Positions 34,469 through 43,486 of a stretch of DNA of 64,000 nucleotides are shown here, in pieces (the stretch's first letter is position 1; each line of letters opens with the position of its first letter). The position numbers and the translations under genes were made by a program. The stretch is from the NCBI GenBank assembly GCA_964342525.1, contig CAYFGQ010000001.1:62001-126000 (forward strand). Reading direction: 5' to 3'. The notes beneath the pieces were generated by a model. The model saw only the letters and a list, made by a program, of their open reading frames with translations, was not told the origin of the DNA and made no database searches. Source of the stretch: G963676205 sp964342525. Its GTDB lineage: Bacteria > Campylobacterota > Campylobacteria > Campylobacterales > Arcobacteraceae.

Positions 34469-35239
34469 ATGACTTATGAAGATATTAAAGTCGTAATTGA
34501 AAATAAACATATATTAATAATAAAAATTGATAGAGAAAACGTACATAATGCTTTAAGAACAAATACTCTAAAAGAGATTTCTGAAGCATTACATTGCTCT
34601 TCAGATGAGATTAGATGTGTAATTTTAACTGGTGGAGAAAAAGTTTTTGCTGCTGGTGCAGATATAAATGAACTTGAAGTAAAAGGTTCTATTGAATCAA
34701 TCAATGATGTGAGAACATCATACTGGAAAAGAATAAAAGATTTTAAAAAGCCAATTATTGCGAGTGTAAATGGATTTTGTCTAGGGGGTGGATGTGAACT
34801 TGCTATGCATTGTGACATCATAATCTCTGGGGATAATGCACAATATGGACAACCTGAAATCAATTTAGGGATCATGCCAGGTGCAGGTGGTACACAAAGA
34901 AGTGTAAAAGCTATGGGAAAATCAAATGCAATGTTGATGCTTTTAACTGGATCATTTATAGATGCAAAAACTGCACAAAAGATGAATCTAGTATCAGAAG
35001 TGCTTCCTGTACAATCTACAATGATTAGATCAAAAGAGATAGCAAATATTATAGCTTCTAAATCACCTCTAGCAATCAGTGCAATCAAATCGGCTGTTTT
35101 AGCATCATATAATAGTGGACTTGATAGATCACTAGAATATGAAAAAACAATTTTCTCTGGGGTTTTATCAACTGAAGATAAAAAAGAGGGAATTAAAGCA
35201 TTTAAAGAAAAAAGAAAAGCAAATTTTAAGGGTATATAA
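34469..35239 (+). CDS. paaF: PaaF 2,3-dehydroadipyl-CoA hydratase
   Basis: 256-residue crotonase. AAGADINELEV gives the first oxyanion element and NGFCLGGGCELAMHCD the second with one catalytic Glu; GQPEINLGIMPGAGGTQR carries the second Glu. This is the two-Glu hydratase pattern of PaaF, which adds water to 2,3-dehydroadipyl-CoA to give 3-hydroxyadipyl-CoA. It is the first gene of an operon in pathway context with paaG, paaH, paaJ and paaK. The next start overlaps its last base. A second, similar crotonase lies at 46138-46917, so the assignment between the two rests mainly on operon position. Confidence 0.9.
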   Translation: MTYEDIKVVIENKHILIIKIDRENVHNALRTNTLKEISEALHCSSDEIRCVILTGGEKVFAAGADINELEVKGSIESINDVRTSYWKRIKDFKKPIIASVNGFCLGGGCELAMHCDIIISGDNAQYGQPEINLGIMPGAGGTQRSVKAMGKSNAMLMLLTGSFIDAKTAQKMNLVSEVLPVQSTMIRSKEIANIIASKSPLAISAIKSAVLASYNSGLDRSLEYEKTIFSGVLSTEDKKEGIKAFKEKRKANFKGI

Positions 35240-36030
35240 TGGAATTTGAAACAATAAAATATGAAGAAAAAAACAATATAGGAACACTAACACTTAATAG
35301 ACCAGATGTATTTAATTCATTAAATGAACAGATGCATATGGAGTTAAAAAAAGCTCTTAGTATGGTAAAGAAAAATAGCTCTTTAAGAGTACTAATCATC
35401 ACAGGGGAAGGTAAAGCATTTTGTGCAGGACAAGATCTAAATGATAGATCAGTAAATAATGGTGATGAAAAACTTGATCTTGGTGAATCAATTGAGAGAA
35501 AATATAATCCACTGATTAAATCAATCTATAATCTTGAAATTCCAGTTATTTGTAAAGTAAATGGTGTAGCTGCTGGTGCAGGTGTGGGGATCGCTTTAGC
35601 TTGTGATTTTGTTATCGCAAATGAAAAGGCATCTTTTATTCAGGCTTTTTGTAAGATTGGATTAGTTCCTGATTCTGGGAATTCATACTTTTTACCTAAA
35701 CTTGTAGGAATGGCTAGAGCAAAAGAACTTTGTATGTTAGGGGATAAATTATCTGCTACAAACGCATTAGAGTATGGACTTATATCAAGGGTATATCCTA
35801 TGGATAGTATTGATGAAGAGGTGGAAAAATTAGCTACTCATTTTTCAACTGCTCCAACTTATGGACTTTCTTTAATCAAAAAAGCTCTAAATGAATCTGT
35901 AGATAATACACTAAATGAACAATTAGAATTAGAAAAAAATCTACAAAGGGCAGCTGGTCATTCAAATGACTACAAAGAGGGTGTAGCTGCATTTTTAGCT
36001 AAACGTGCCCCAGAGTTTAAAGGAAACTAA
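35239..36030 (+). CDS. paaG: PaaG ring-1,2-epoxyphenylacetyl-CoA isomerase
   Basis: 263 residues, crotonase fold. Distinctive PaaG features are the CAGQDLNDRSVN loop, SIERKYNPLIK, NGVAAGAGVGIALACD and KIGLVPDSGNSYFLP, where the second hydratase Glu is replaced and an Asp is present. PaaG converts the 1,2-epoxide of phenylacetyl-CoA to oxepin-CoA and also moves a double bond later in the pathway. A gene for this isomerase means that an epoxide of phenylacetyl-CoA is made in this organism. Confidence 0.93.
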   Translation: MEFETIKYEEKNNIGTLTLNRPDVFNSLNEQMHMELKKALSMVKKNSSLRVLIITGEGKAFCAGQDLNDRSVNNGDEKLDLGESIERKYNPLIKSIYNLEIPVICKVNGVAAGAGVGIALACDFVIANEKASFIQAFCKIGLVPDSGNSYFLPKLVGMARAKELCMLGDKLSATNALEYGLISRVYPMDSIDEEVEKLATHFSTAPTYGLSLIKKALNESVDNTLNEQLELEKNLQRAAGHSNDYKEGVAAFLAKRAPEFKGN

Positions 36031-36031
36031 G

Positions 36032-37552
36032 ATGAAAATAGACTCTAGTTCTATAGTGGGGATTGTTGGTGCAGGTATTATGGGTAGGGGTATTGCCCAA
36101 GTAGCTGCAAAAGCAGGTCACAAGGTTATACTATATGATAACTGGGATGGTGCAGTTGATAATGCTATGAAGATCAATGAAAAGGAGTTATCTAAACTTG
36201 TATCAAAGGGTAAGATAAGTGAAGAATATAAAGAAAAAACAATCTCTTTAATGACTCCAACAATGAATATAGAAGATCTTGCTCCATGTGATTTGATAAT
36301 CGAAGCTATCATTGAAGATAAAAAGATCAAACAAGATATTTTCAAACAGCTTGAAGATATTTGTGGAGATGTGTGTATCGCTTCAAATACATCATCTATC
36401 TCTATCTCTGCTTTGGCAAATGGACTAAAAAGACCAGAAAATATGGTAGGTATTCACTTTTTTAATCCAGCTCCTATAATGAAACTTGTAGAGGTGATCT
36501 ACGGGTTACAAAGTGATATGGACTTGATAGAAAAAGTATATAATCTAATCTCTTCTTGGGGTAAAAAAGCTGTTTATGTTAAATCATCTCCAGGTTTTAT
36601 CGTAAATAGAATAGCAAGACCTTTTTATGCTGAAGCATTAAGGGTATATGAAGAGGGTGTAAGTGATTTTGCAACTATTGATGAATCTATCAGAGCAGGT
36701 GGTAAATTTAGAATGGGACCATTTGAACTTATGGATCTAATTGGAAACGATACAAACTATTCTGTTACTCAGTCAACCTTTGATTCATACTACCAAGATC
36801 CAAGATTTAAACCATCCCTAACTCAACAAGAGTTTTCCCAAGCTGGATTATTAGGTAGAAAATCTGGGGCTGGATTTTATTCTTATTTTGATGGTAAACA
36901 AAAAGGTAGAGATGAAATCTCAAGAGTTGTACCAGCTGATAAAAAAGTATCTGAGGTTACAATAGCAGGTTCTTTAGGTCTTGGTGATGAGTTGATCCCT
37001 TTATTTGAAAAAGCTGGGATTACAGTAAATAAGACTGCGGGTGATGGATATTTAGAATTTGATGGTATCAAACTATTTTTAGCAAATGGAAAAATGGCTA
37101 GTGAGATATCAAAAGAACTTGATGAGAAAAATATCGCACAATTTGATATCAGTATTGATTATGAAACTTCTAGTTCTATCACAATAGCCACATCATTACT
37201 GGCTGAAGATCATGTGAGTGCTCATATTGCTGCACTATTTGATGTGATTGGTAAAGAGACTCTAATTGTAAAAGATTCACCTGCTTTAATTATGGCAAGA
37301 ACAGTAGCTATGCTTGCCAATGAAGCAAGTTCAACAGTTACAAATGGTGTATGTGATGAAAAAAGTGCAGATATTGCTATGGAAAATGGGGTAAATTATC
37401 CAATTGGTCCATTTAAATGGGTGGATAAATTAGGCATAGAGTTTGTATTAAATACTTTAGATAATCTTGAAGATTTTTACAAAGATACAAGATATAGAGC
37501 AGATCGTGGACTAAGGGAGAAAAATATCCTAAAAGGGAAATATTATGAGTGA
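36032..37552 (+). CDS. paaH: PaaH 3-hydroxyadipyl-CoA dehydrogenase
   Basis: 506 residues from ATG 36032, just after the paaG stop; an in-frame GTG at 36005 lies inside paaG and is less likely. N-terminal NAD-binding motif VGIVGAGIMGRGIAQVAAKA, then catalytic-region IHFFNPAPIMKLVEV and PGFIVNRIARPFYAEA. It has two C-terminal 3-hydroxyacyl-CoA dehydrogenase domains (GPFELMDLIGNDTNY and GPFKWVDKLG), as in PaaH. It oxidises (S)-3-hydroxyadipyl-CoA to 3-oxoadipyl-CoA with NAD+. Length is slightly greater than the E. coli enzyme. Its end overlaps the first paaI-like gene by 8 bp. Confidence 0.92.
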   Translation: MKIDSSSIVGIVGAGIMGRGIAQVAAKAGHKVILYDNWDGAVDNAMKINEKELSKLVSKGKISEEYKEKTISLMTPTMNIEDLAPCDLIIEAIIEDKKIKQDIFKQLEDICGDVCIASNTSSISISALANGLKRPENMVGIHFFNPAPIMKLVEVIYGLQSDMDLIEKVYNLISSWGKKAVYVKSSPGFIVNRIARPFYAEALRVYEEGVSDFATIDESIRAGGKFRMGPFELMDLIGNDTNYSVTQSTFDSYYQDPRFKPSLTQQEFSQAGLLGRKSGAGFYSYFDGKQKGRDEISRVVPADKKVSEVTIAGSLGLGDELIPLFEKAGITVNKTAGDGYLEFDGIKLFLANGKMASEISKELDEKNIAQFDISIDYETSSSITIATSLLAEDHVSAHIAALFDVIGKETLIVKDSPALIMARTVAMLANEASSTVTNGVCDEKSADIAMENGVNYPIGPFKWVDKLGIEFVLNTLDNLEDFYKDTRYRADRGLREKNILKGKYYE

Positions 37553-37991
37553 TTCTCTTAGTAAAAAAGAGCTAGCTGTAAGATGTATCACTGCAATGAA
37601 TAAAGAAGCAAAATTTGAAAACCATCTTGGTGTAGAGATTGTAGAGATAGACGAAGGTTTTGCAAAGCTTTCGATGAAAATACAAGACTTTATGCTTAAT
37701 GGTCTTGGTGCATGTCAAGGTGGAGCTATTTTTTCATTTGCTGATACTGCATTTGCTTATGCTTGTAATGGAAGAAATATCCCTACAGTTGGATACTCAT
37801 GTGATATAACTTATATCAAACCAGCCCTAAAAGGGGATATTTTAATCGCTGTGGGAACTGAGGTAGATTTATCAAAAAGAAATGGTATCTATAATGTTGA
37901 AGTAAAAAATCAAAAAGATGAGTTAATCGCTCACTTTGTAGGTAAATCAAGGGCTGTAAATGGCTCAATCATAGATGAGAGTAAACTATGA
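37545..37991 (+). CDS. paaI: PaaI-like hotdog thioesterase, copy 1
   Basis: 148 residues. The hotdog core is very close to PaaI: FENHLGVEIVEIDEGFAKLS, FSFADTAFAYACNGRN with the key Asp of PaaI. In the E. coli enzyme the loop before it reads CHGG; here it is CQGG, a His to Gln change shared with the neighbouring copy. PaaI clears blocked ring-hydroxylated phenylacetyl-CoA by hydrolysis. ATG 37545 overlaps the end of paaH, so translation is coupled. Retained hydrolysis is likely but not certain given the changed residue. Confidence 0.85.
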   Translation: MSDSLSKKELAVRCITAMNKEAKFENHLGVEIVEIDEGFAKLSMKIQDFMLNGLGACQGGAIFSFADTAFAYACNGRNIPTVGYSCDITYIKPALKGDILIAVGTEVDLSKRNGIYNVEVKNQKDELIAHFVGKSRAVNGSIIDESKL

Positions 37992-38416
37992 GTGAGATCA
38001 AATTAGCCCACAAGGTAGCCAAAGAGATGATGGATAATACTGAGTTTGAGCATAAACTAGGCATAGAGTTAGTAGATGCTGATGAGGGTTTTGCAAAGAT
38101 GCAGATGAAAGTGACTAAGGATCTATTAAATTTCAAAGGTACTTGTCAAGGTGGGGCTATATTTTCTTTTGCAGATGCTGCCTTTGCAATCGCTTGTAAT
38201 TCTAGAAATGTAACCACTGTAGCTGGTTCTTGTGATATCTCTTTTGTAAGACCAGCTTTTGAAGAGGATACTTTAATAGCAACTGCAACAGAGAAATATA
38301 TAAAAGGTAGAACTGGTATTTATGACATTGTGGTGGTAAATCAAAAATATGAATCCATAGCTTTTTTTACAGGAAAATCTGTAGCTACTAATGGATCAAT
38401 ACTAAAGGAGGGGTGA
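37988..38416 (+). CDS. PaaI-like hotdog thioesterase, copy 2
   Basis: 142 residues and a paralogue of the gene directly upstream (4-bp overlap): EFEHKLGIELVDADEGFAKM, LNFKGTCQGGAIFSFADAAF. It has the same CQGG loop, with ADAAF where copy 1 has ADTAF. The two may be a recent tandem duplication, or may have split tasks (different CoA esters, or a heteromer). MaoC hydratases share this fold, and the separate oxepin-CoA hydrolase needed with PaaN is missing, so a changed role is conceivable; that is speculation. Confidence 0.8.
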   Translation: MSEIKLAHKVAKEMMDNTEFEHKLGIELVDADEGFAKMQMKVTKDLLNFKGTCQGGAIFSFADAAFAIACNSRNVTTVAGSCDISFVRPAFEEDTLIATATEKYIKGRTGIYDIVVVNQKYESIAFFTGKSVATNGSILKEG

Positions 38417-38419
38417 GAG

Positions 38420-39631
38420 ATGAATGAAGCATATATTATAGATTATATAAGAACACCAATTGGTACTTATGGTGGTTCTTTATCTTCTATTAGACCTGAT
38501 GATATGGGTGCTATTCCTATTAAATATTTAATGGAAAACAATCCTAGTATCAATTGGGAAGATTTGGATGATGTTATATTTGGTTGTGCAAACCAAGCAG
38601 GGGAAGATAATAGAAATATTGCCAAGATGTCAGCACTTTTAGCTGGATTGCCAACACAAACAGGGGGAACTACTATCAATAGACTTTGTGGTTCTGGAAT
38701 GGACGCTGTTGGTATGGCTGCTAGATCGATAAAAGCTGGTGAGTGTAATCTGATCATAGCTGGTGGGGTTGAGTCAATGTCAAGGGCTCCTTTTGTGATG
38801 CCAAAAGCAGATACAGCATTTACAAGAGCCAATAATGTTTATGATACTACTATTGGTTGGAGATTTATAAATCCTTTGATGCATGAGATGTATGGTACAG
38901 ATTCTATGCCTGAGACTGGTGAAAATGTGGCAGAAGAGTTTGGTATCACTAGGGAAGATCAAGATAAGTTTGCTTTTAATTCTCAACAAAAGTGTAAAGC
39001 AGCTACCGAAGCAGGGTTTTTTAAACGTGAGATTACTCCTGTAAGTGTAAAAAGAAGAAAACAAGAGGATCTAATAGTTGATAAGGATGAACACCCAAAA
39101 CCAAATACAACTTTAGAAAAATTAGCTACTTTACGAACGCCATTTAAAAAAGAGGGTGGAACAGTAACAGCTGGAAATGCATCTGGGGTAAATGATGGTG
39201 CGGGTGCTATGATTATCGCATCTAAAGAGGCAGTTGAAAAGTATGGATTAAAACCAAGAGCAAAAATTGTGATGATGACCGTAGCTGGTGTTCCACCAAG
39301 AATTATGGGAATTGGTCCACTATATTCATCTAAAAAGATACTAGAAAAAGCAGGTTTAACTTGTGATGATATGGATGTGATTGAGCTAAATGAAGCTTTT
39401 GCATCACAAGGTTTAGCTACACTTAGAGGACTAGGACTAGCAGATGATGATCCAAAGGTAAATCCAAATGGTGGAGCTATTTCAATCGGGCACCCATTGG
39501 GGATGAGTGGGGCAAGACTTGTTATGACAGCATTAAATCAATTAGAGCAAACAAATGGTAGATATGGACTTTGTACGATGTGTATAGGTGTGGGACAAGG
39601 TATATCAATGATCATAGAAAACGTAAACTAA
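38420..39631 (+). CDS. paaJ: PaaJ 3-oxoadipyl-CoA/3-oxo-5,6-dehydrosuberyl-CoA thiolase
   Basis: 403-residue thiolase. Nucleophile Cys near residue 90 in INRLCGSGMDAVGMAARSIK, AGGVESMSRAPFVM, the conserved His in NPNGGAISIGHPLGMSGARL, and the C-terminal Cys in CTMCIGVGQG. This subgroup (PaaJ/PcaF) cleaves 3-oxoadipyl-CoA to succinyl-CoA and acetyl-CoA, and also the C8 intermediate after ring opening. It lies 3 bp after the second paaI-like gene and has a strong AAAGGAGGGG ribosome binding site at about 38404-38413. Confidence 0.92.
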   Translation: MNEAYIIDYIRTPIGTYGGSLSSIRPDDMGAIPIKYLMENNPSINWEDLDDVIFGCANQAGEDNRNIAKMSALLAGLPTQTGGTTINRLCGSGMDAVGMAARSIKAGECNLIIAGGVESMSRAPFVMPKADTAFTRANNVYDTTIGWRFINPLMHEMYGTDSMPETGENVAEEFGITREDQDKFAFNSQQKCKAATEAGFFKREITPVSVKRRKQEDLIVDKDEHPKPNTTLEKLATLRTPFKKEGGTVTAGNASGVNDGAGAMIIASKEAVEKYGLKPRAKIVMMTVAGVPPRIMGIGPLYSSKKILEKAGLTCDDMDVIELNEAFASQGLATLRGLGLADDDPKVNPNGGAISIGHPLGMSGARLVMTALNQLEQTNGRYGLCTMCIGVGQGISMIIENVN

Positions 39632-39647
39632 AAACTAAGGAAACTAA

Positions 39648-40949
39648 ATGAATAACGATAGAAAAACAGTAAGTTACTACCCAAAAGTGTTAGTATCTAA
39701 AGATGAACTAACTGCTCTTCAAACAAGAAGAATGAAGCATACTCTTATTAGAGCTTATTCTTTTGTTCCATATTATAAAAAGAAGTGGGATGATCATGGG
39801 GTTCATCCTGATGATTTTACTTTTTTAGAAGATATAAATAAGTTTCCATTTACTACAAAAGAGGATTTAAGACTTAACTATCCATTTGGAATGTTTGCAA
39901 ACCCTATGAGTGATATAGTTAGACTTCATGCTTCATCAGGAACTACAGGAAAACCAACAGTTGTGGGATATACAAGAAAAGATATTGATACTTGGTCTGA
40001 TCTTGTTGCTAGATCTTTAAGACTTGGTGGTGTAGGAAAAGGTGATATGGTACATGTATCATATGGTTATGGTTTATTTACTGGTGGACTTGGTGCTCAT
40101 TATGGTGCTGAGAAACTAGGATGTACTGTAATTCCTGCTAGTGGTGGTTTTACTGATAAGCAGGTTACTTTGATAAATGATTTTAAAGCTACAGCTATTA
40201 TGGTTACTCCATCTTATATGTTAAATATTATTGCAGAGATGGAAGAGAGGGGAATCGATCCAAAAGAGACTGCACTAAAAGTTGGTATCTTTGGAGCTGA
40301 GCCTTGGTCTATGGAGATGAAAAAACAAATAGAAGATAAGGTTGGCATAGCTGCACTTGATATTTATGGACTATCAGAGATGATGGGACCTGGTGTTGCG
40401 TGTGAGGTACTTGAAGATAGGGGTGATCTATATATTTGGGAGGATCATTTTTATCCTGAGATTGTGGATAAAGATACTTTTGATCCATTAAGTGATGGGG
40501 AAGAGGGTGAGCTTGTACTTACTACTTTAACAAAAGAAGCACTACCAATAATCAGATATAGAACAAAAGACCTTTCAACACTATATGATGGTGATCTATT
40601 AAATATGAGAAAGATGAAAAGGATCAATGCAAGAACTGATGATATGATGATCATTAGAGGGGTGAATGTATTCCCATCACAAATTGAAGAGATTCTTTTA
40701 AAAATTGAGGCTTTCTCATCATATTATCAACTTATCATCACAAGAGCTGGAAATATGGATGATCTATGTATCGAGATAGAACCTGCTTTAAATGCAACAG
40801 AAGCACAAATAAATGAAGCGATCAAAACCCTTATCCATAAGATCAAATCGGGTATAGGGGTATCTGTACATGTAGTAGTGAGAAACCATGGGGATATCCC
40901 AAGATCTCAAGGTAAAGCTCAAAGAGTTATTGATAAAAGATCATTATAG
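39648..40949 (+). CDS. paaK: Phenylacetate-CoA ligase PaaK
   Basis: 433 residues, usual length. Phosphate-binding motif HASSGTTGKPTVVGYT, then HVSYGYGLFTGGLGAHYGAE, the substrate-pocket region IYGLSEMMGPGVACE and the C-terminal hinge RTDDMMIIRGVNVFP. It activates phenylacetate with ATP and CoA, the entry step of the pathway, in the cytosol. The match to E. coli PaaK runs the full length. This gene identifies phenylacetate, rather than benzoate, as the most likely substrate of the cluster. Confidence 0.95.
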   Translation: MNNDRKTVSYYPKVLVSKDELTALQTRRMKHTLIRAYSFVPYYKKKWDDHGVHPDDFTFLEDINKFPFTTKEDLRLNYPFGMFANPMSDIVRLHASSGTTGKPTVVGYTRKDIDTWSDLVARSLRLGGVGKGDMVHVSYGYGLFTGGLGAHYGAEKLGCTVIPASGGFTDKQVTLINDFKATAIMVTPSYMLNIIAEMEERGIDPKETALKVGIFGAEPWSMEMKKQIEDKVGIAALDIYGLSEMMGPGVACEVLEDRGDLYIWEDHFYPEIVDKDTFDPLSDGEEGELVLTTLTKEALPIIRYRTKDLSTLYDGDLLNMRKMKRINARTDDMMIIRGVNVFPSQIEEILLKIEAFSSYYQLIITRAGNMDDLCIEIEPALNATEAQINEAIKTLIHKIKSGIGVSVHVVVRNHGDIPRSQGKAQRVIDKRSL

Positions 40950-40958
40950 GATAAAGAT

Positions 40959-41495
40959 ATGTCAAAAAAAGTGTTAGTAATTTTAGCCCATGATGATATG
41001 AATATCTCAAGGGTAAATAAAAGATTTGCCCAAGAGTTAGAATCTTGTGATAATGTTGAAGTTAGGGATATAAAAGCTTTATATCCTGATTATAAGATTG
41101 ATGTAGAGGCTGAGCAAGAAGCTGTAAGAAAAGCAGATAAGGTGGTTTTTCAATTTCCTATGTTTTGGTTTAATGCTCCTTCCATATTAAAAGAGTGGAT
41201 CGATAAGGTTTATTCATTAGGTTTTGCCTTTGATGTTACAAAAGAGGGATATGAGAGAAGAGAGCTAAATAAAAAAGAGTTTATGCTTGCAGTATCTATG
41301 GGTGGCGCAGTTGAAGCTTATGAGGGTGAGAAAGTAAAAAGTGTAAATGAGTGTCTAACACCATATATCTATACCTCTAAATTTTGTGGCATGATAGTGA
41401 CAGAGCCTTTTTATTGTTATAGTGCTATGTTAGGTCTAAAAGATAAAAAACTTGAAGAGTTAGCTGGTGAATTTAAAAAAGCGATCTTATCGTAG
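40959..41495 (+). CDS. NAD(P)H dehydrogenase (quinone), KefF/MdaB-like flavodoxin fold
   Basis: 178 residues. Flavodoxin-like quinone reductase: VLVILAHDDMNISRVNKRFA, VVFQFPMFWFNAPSILKEWI, SMGGAVEAYE. Members use FMN or FAD to reduce quinones by two electrons. In an aromatic operon it could detoxify quinones from ring hydroxylation or balance NAD(P)H. It starts 9 bp after paaK. No specific electron-transfer role with the oxygenase is shown. Confidence 0.85.
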   Translation: MSKKVLVILAHDDMNISRVNKRFAQELESCDNVEVRDIKALYPDYKIDVEAEQEAVRKADKVVFQFPMFWFNAPSILKEWIDKVYSLGFAFDVTKEGYERRELNKKEFMLAVSMGGAVEAYEGEKVKSVNECLTPYIYTSKFCGMIVTEPFYCYSAMLGLKDKKLEELAGEFKKAILS

Positions 41496-41502
41496 GTGAG
41501 AT

Positions 41503-42096
41503 ATGAACTATTTAGAAGTAAAATATAAAGAGGATAATACCGCTGAGCTTGATACAAATGATTTTATTTCTAATGTGATAAGTTCCCAAAAAACTTTAGG
41601 ATTTAAAAAGGATTCCAACTCTTTTGATCATGAAAAATTAGTCTCTTTGGGCTTTGTTTATAACCCTTCCACCAGTGGTTATTCTCTAGTAAAAGATTTC
41701 TCCTTATCAGAACTAGAAAACTTAGCCTTAGAGATTGAAAAGCTTGATAATCATATGCTTACCCATGAATATATAGTTCTTAAAATTTACCAAGGAAAGT
41801 TGTATTTATGGGATACTGCTTTGATCTATGAGGATATTGATACCTTTGAGTATTGTCTAAAGTATCATAATCTTTTTGATCTTGGAGAGATAAATCTTTT
41901 AAGTAAATCAGATAGTATAAATGAGAAGCTATTAAATATGTTTAATTTCACTAAAAGATATGAAGAGCCTAGTTTGGAGTTTATCACTCAAAATTGTGTG
42001 TGGGATAAAAAACAAGGGCTAAAAATATTAAAAGATATGGTTTATGATATCAATGAGTATCTCTCAAAAGATGAGGTGATCAGCTATAAAGCTTAG
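41503..42096 (+). CDS. Hypothetical protein, last gene of paa operon
   Basis: 197 residues, no family recognised, no signal peptide or membrane segment. Acidic and of mixed alpha/beta pattern (KIYQGKLYLWDTALIYEDID). It follows the quinone reductase gene by 7 bp and has GTGAG upstream of ATG 41503, so it is probably cotranscribed with paaF-K. Function unknown; comparison across other paa operons could show whether it is a pathway gene. Confidence 0.55.
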   Translation: MNYLEVKYKEDNTAELDTNDFISNVISSQKTLGFKKDSNSFDHEKLVSLGFVYNPSTSGYSLVKDFSLSELENLALEIEKLDNHMLTHEYIVLKIYQGKLYLWDTALIYEDIDTFEYCLKYHNLFDLGEINLLSKSDSINEKLLNMFNFTKRYEEPSLEFITQNCVWDKKQGLKILKDMVYDINEYLSKDEVISYKA

Positions 42097-42099
42097 GTA

Positions 42100-42125
42100 T
42101 TGTAGATTTTATGAAAAATCTGCAA
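42100..42125. terminator. Hairpin at the 3' end of the paa operon
   Basis: TTGTAGATTTT (42100-42110) pairs with AAAATCTGCAA (42115-42125), one G-U pair, 4-nt loop. It covers the stop of the convergent minus-strand gene and may act in both directions; the plus-strand T run after it is short. Confidence 0.5.
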
Positions 42126-42429
42126 TTCCCCAAGTTTCTTTTAGCATTGCCTCTAGTCTTATTTTTATTATTTTCTCATCTATATCTAGTTCCAATTCTA
42201 TAAAACTATAACCCTCTAAATCTTTTTTCAGAAAGATATTTTTCTTATTTTGTATAATAAAATTGTCATCTAGTATTTTACAAATAGATAACAAAATTTT
42301 AGGATAATAAACTTTTATTGTAATACCATTTTCTTCACTAGCATTTTCTAAAATCTCCATAAAAGGGATAGAGTTTTTATTTAATAGTGTATTTGTTTTT
42401 TTGATATATTTATCCATAGAATTATTCAC
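42109..42429 (-). CDS. Small hypothetical protein
   Basis: 106 residues, unrecognised, no export signal. Lys- and Ile-rich alternating pattern (LELDIDEKIIKIRLEAM) suggests a small alpha/beta fold. It is convergent with the paa operon and divergent from paaX. Its start codon context (AATA ATG AATAATTCT) is weak, so it is less certain than its neighbours. Confidence 0.45.
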   Translation of the reverse strand: MNNSMDKYIKKTNTLLNKNSIPFMEILENASEENGITIKVYYPKILLSICKILDDNFIIQNKKNIFLKKDLEGYSFIELELDIDEKIIKIRLEAMLKETWGIADFS

Positions 42430-42521
42430 TTTTTTTATATATTATATCTAATAATATCCCAATTTATTGTGCTTTATATAAAAATTGGTTAGAATTTTAC
42501 AAAATTTTAAAAGGAAAAGAT

Positions 42522-43442
42522 TTGAGTGAAAATGAAGTAGATCTTTATATAAAATCATTACTAGATGAGATGTCTCCAAAAGCAAAGTCTTTAATCATTA
42601 CTTTTTTTGGTGATACAGTTTTTCCTTTTGGTGGAACAATTTGGTTAGGTTCTTTAGTTAAGTTTATGGAGGAGTTTGAAGTTGGTGAAAAACTTACAAG
42701 AACATCCATATTTAGACTTACAAAAGAGGGCTGGTTAAGCTCTAAAAAGTTTGGTAGGGAGAGTTATTATTCTTTAAGTGATATGGCTATAGATAGGTTT
42801 ATAAAAGCTCACTATAGTGTATATGCTTATGATGAACAAGATACCAATAAAGACTGGACAGTACTACTTACAAACAATGTAGACCCAGCAAAAGAGCTAG
42901 AGCTATCAAAGATACTTAAAAAAGAGGGGTTTGCAAGTCCTGCAAAACATCTGTTTTTACACCCTCATTATAGAATTGAGTATATGCAAGATATCTTATT
43001 GTTCAATCAATTACAAAACGATGTTTTATTGATAAATGGTCCTATGAAAATGCCAATGTCAAAAGAACTAGTAAAAAATATGGCTCATAATTATTGGGAT
43101 CTAAAAGATGTGGAAGAGAGATATCAAAGCTTTATCACAAACTTTAGAAAGATCTTTACCCTAGAAACACCAATAGAAGAGTTTACTGAAAAGCAGTGTT
43201 TTATACTTAGAATTTTACTAATTCATGAGTATAGAAGAGCTTTACTTTTTGATCCAAAACTTGGAAGTGAGCTTTTACCTGTTGACTGGCTTGGAAATGC
43301 TGCATCATCTCTAGTAGAGTCAATATATGTGCTTATCCATAATAAAGCAAATATCTATGTAAAAGAGAATCTTGTAACAGTGGGTGGAAATGCTCCAAAA
43401 CTTGATAAGTTTTATTTTAATAGGTTTGGTGGGATTGAATAG
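42522..43442 (+). CDS. paaX: PaaX-type transcriptional regulator
   Basis: 306 residues. Matches PaaX in length and order: an N-terminal winged-helix region (SLIITFFGDTVFPFGGTIWL, then LTRTSIFRLTKEGWLSSKK) and a central and C-terminal effector region (WTVLLTNNVDP, HPHYRIEYMQD, LIHEYRRALLFDPKLGSELL). PaaX represses paa genes and is released by phenylacetyl-CoA. TTG at 42522 is the start: AAGGA at 42511-42515 is correctly spaced and no ATG is nearby in frame. It is a single gene on the plus strand, ending in a strong hairpin. It may control some of the promoters carrying paired sites, though the classical PaaX box is not seen there. Confidence 0.9.
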   Translation: MSENEVDLYIKSLLDEMSPKAKSLIITFFGDTVFPFGGTIWLGSLVKFMEEFEVGEKLTRTSIFRLTKEGWLSSKKFGRESYYSLSDMAIDRFIKAHYSVYAYDEQDTNKDWTVLLTNNVDPAKELELSKILKKEGFASPAKHLFLHPHYRIEYMQDILLFNQLQNDVLLINGPMKMPMSKELVKNMAHNYWDLKDVEERYQSFITNFRKIFTLETPIEEFTEKQCFILRILLIHEYRRALLFDPKLGSELLPVDWLGNAASSLVESIYVLIHNKANIYVKENLVTVGGNAPKLDKFYFNRFGGIE

Positions 43443-43448
43443 TATATA

Positions 43449-43482
43449 GATAAAAGATAAGTGGAGAAGTTTATCTTTTATC
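43449..43482 (+). terminator. Hairpin terminator after paaX
   Basis: A perfect 12-bp inverted repeat, GATAAAAGATAA (43449-43460) and TTATCTTTTATC (43471-43482), with a 10-nt loop, 7 bp after the paaX stop and followed by TATTTGATT. Confidence 0.65.
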
Positions 43483-43486
43483 TATT

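Noticed and set aside
34474..35088. Minus-strand open frame of 204 residues opposite paaF
   Set aside because: paaF has full catalytic motifs on the plus strand; the antisense frame has no recognisable feature or ribosome binding site.
36005..36031. GTG start of paaH inside paaG
   Set aside because: The Rossmann strand begins right after ATG 36032; the upstream nine codons are the end of paaG read in another frame.
42522..43442. Assigning the paired TGTA-N-TACA sites to PaaX
   Set aside because: PaaX is a natural candidate, but the described PaaX box differs, and nothing in the sequence shows which regulator binds; left open.
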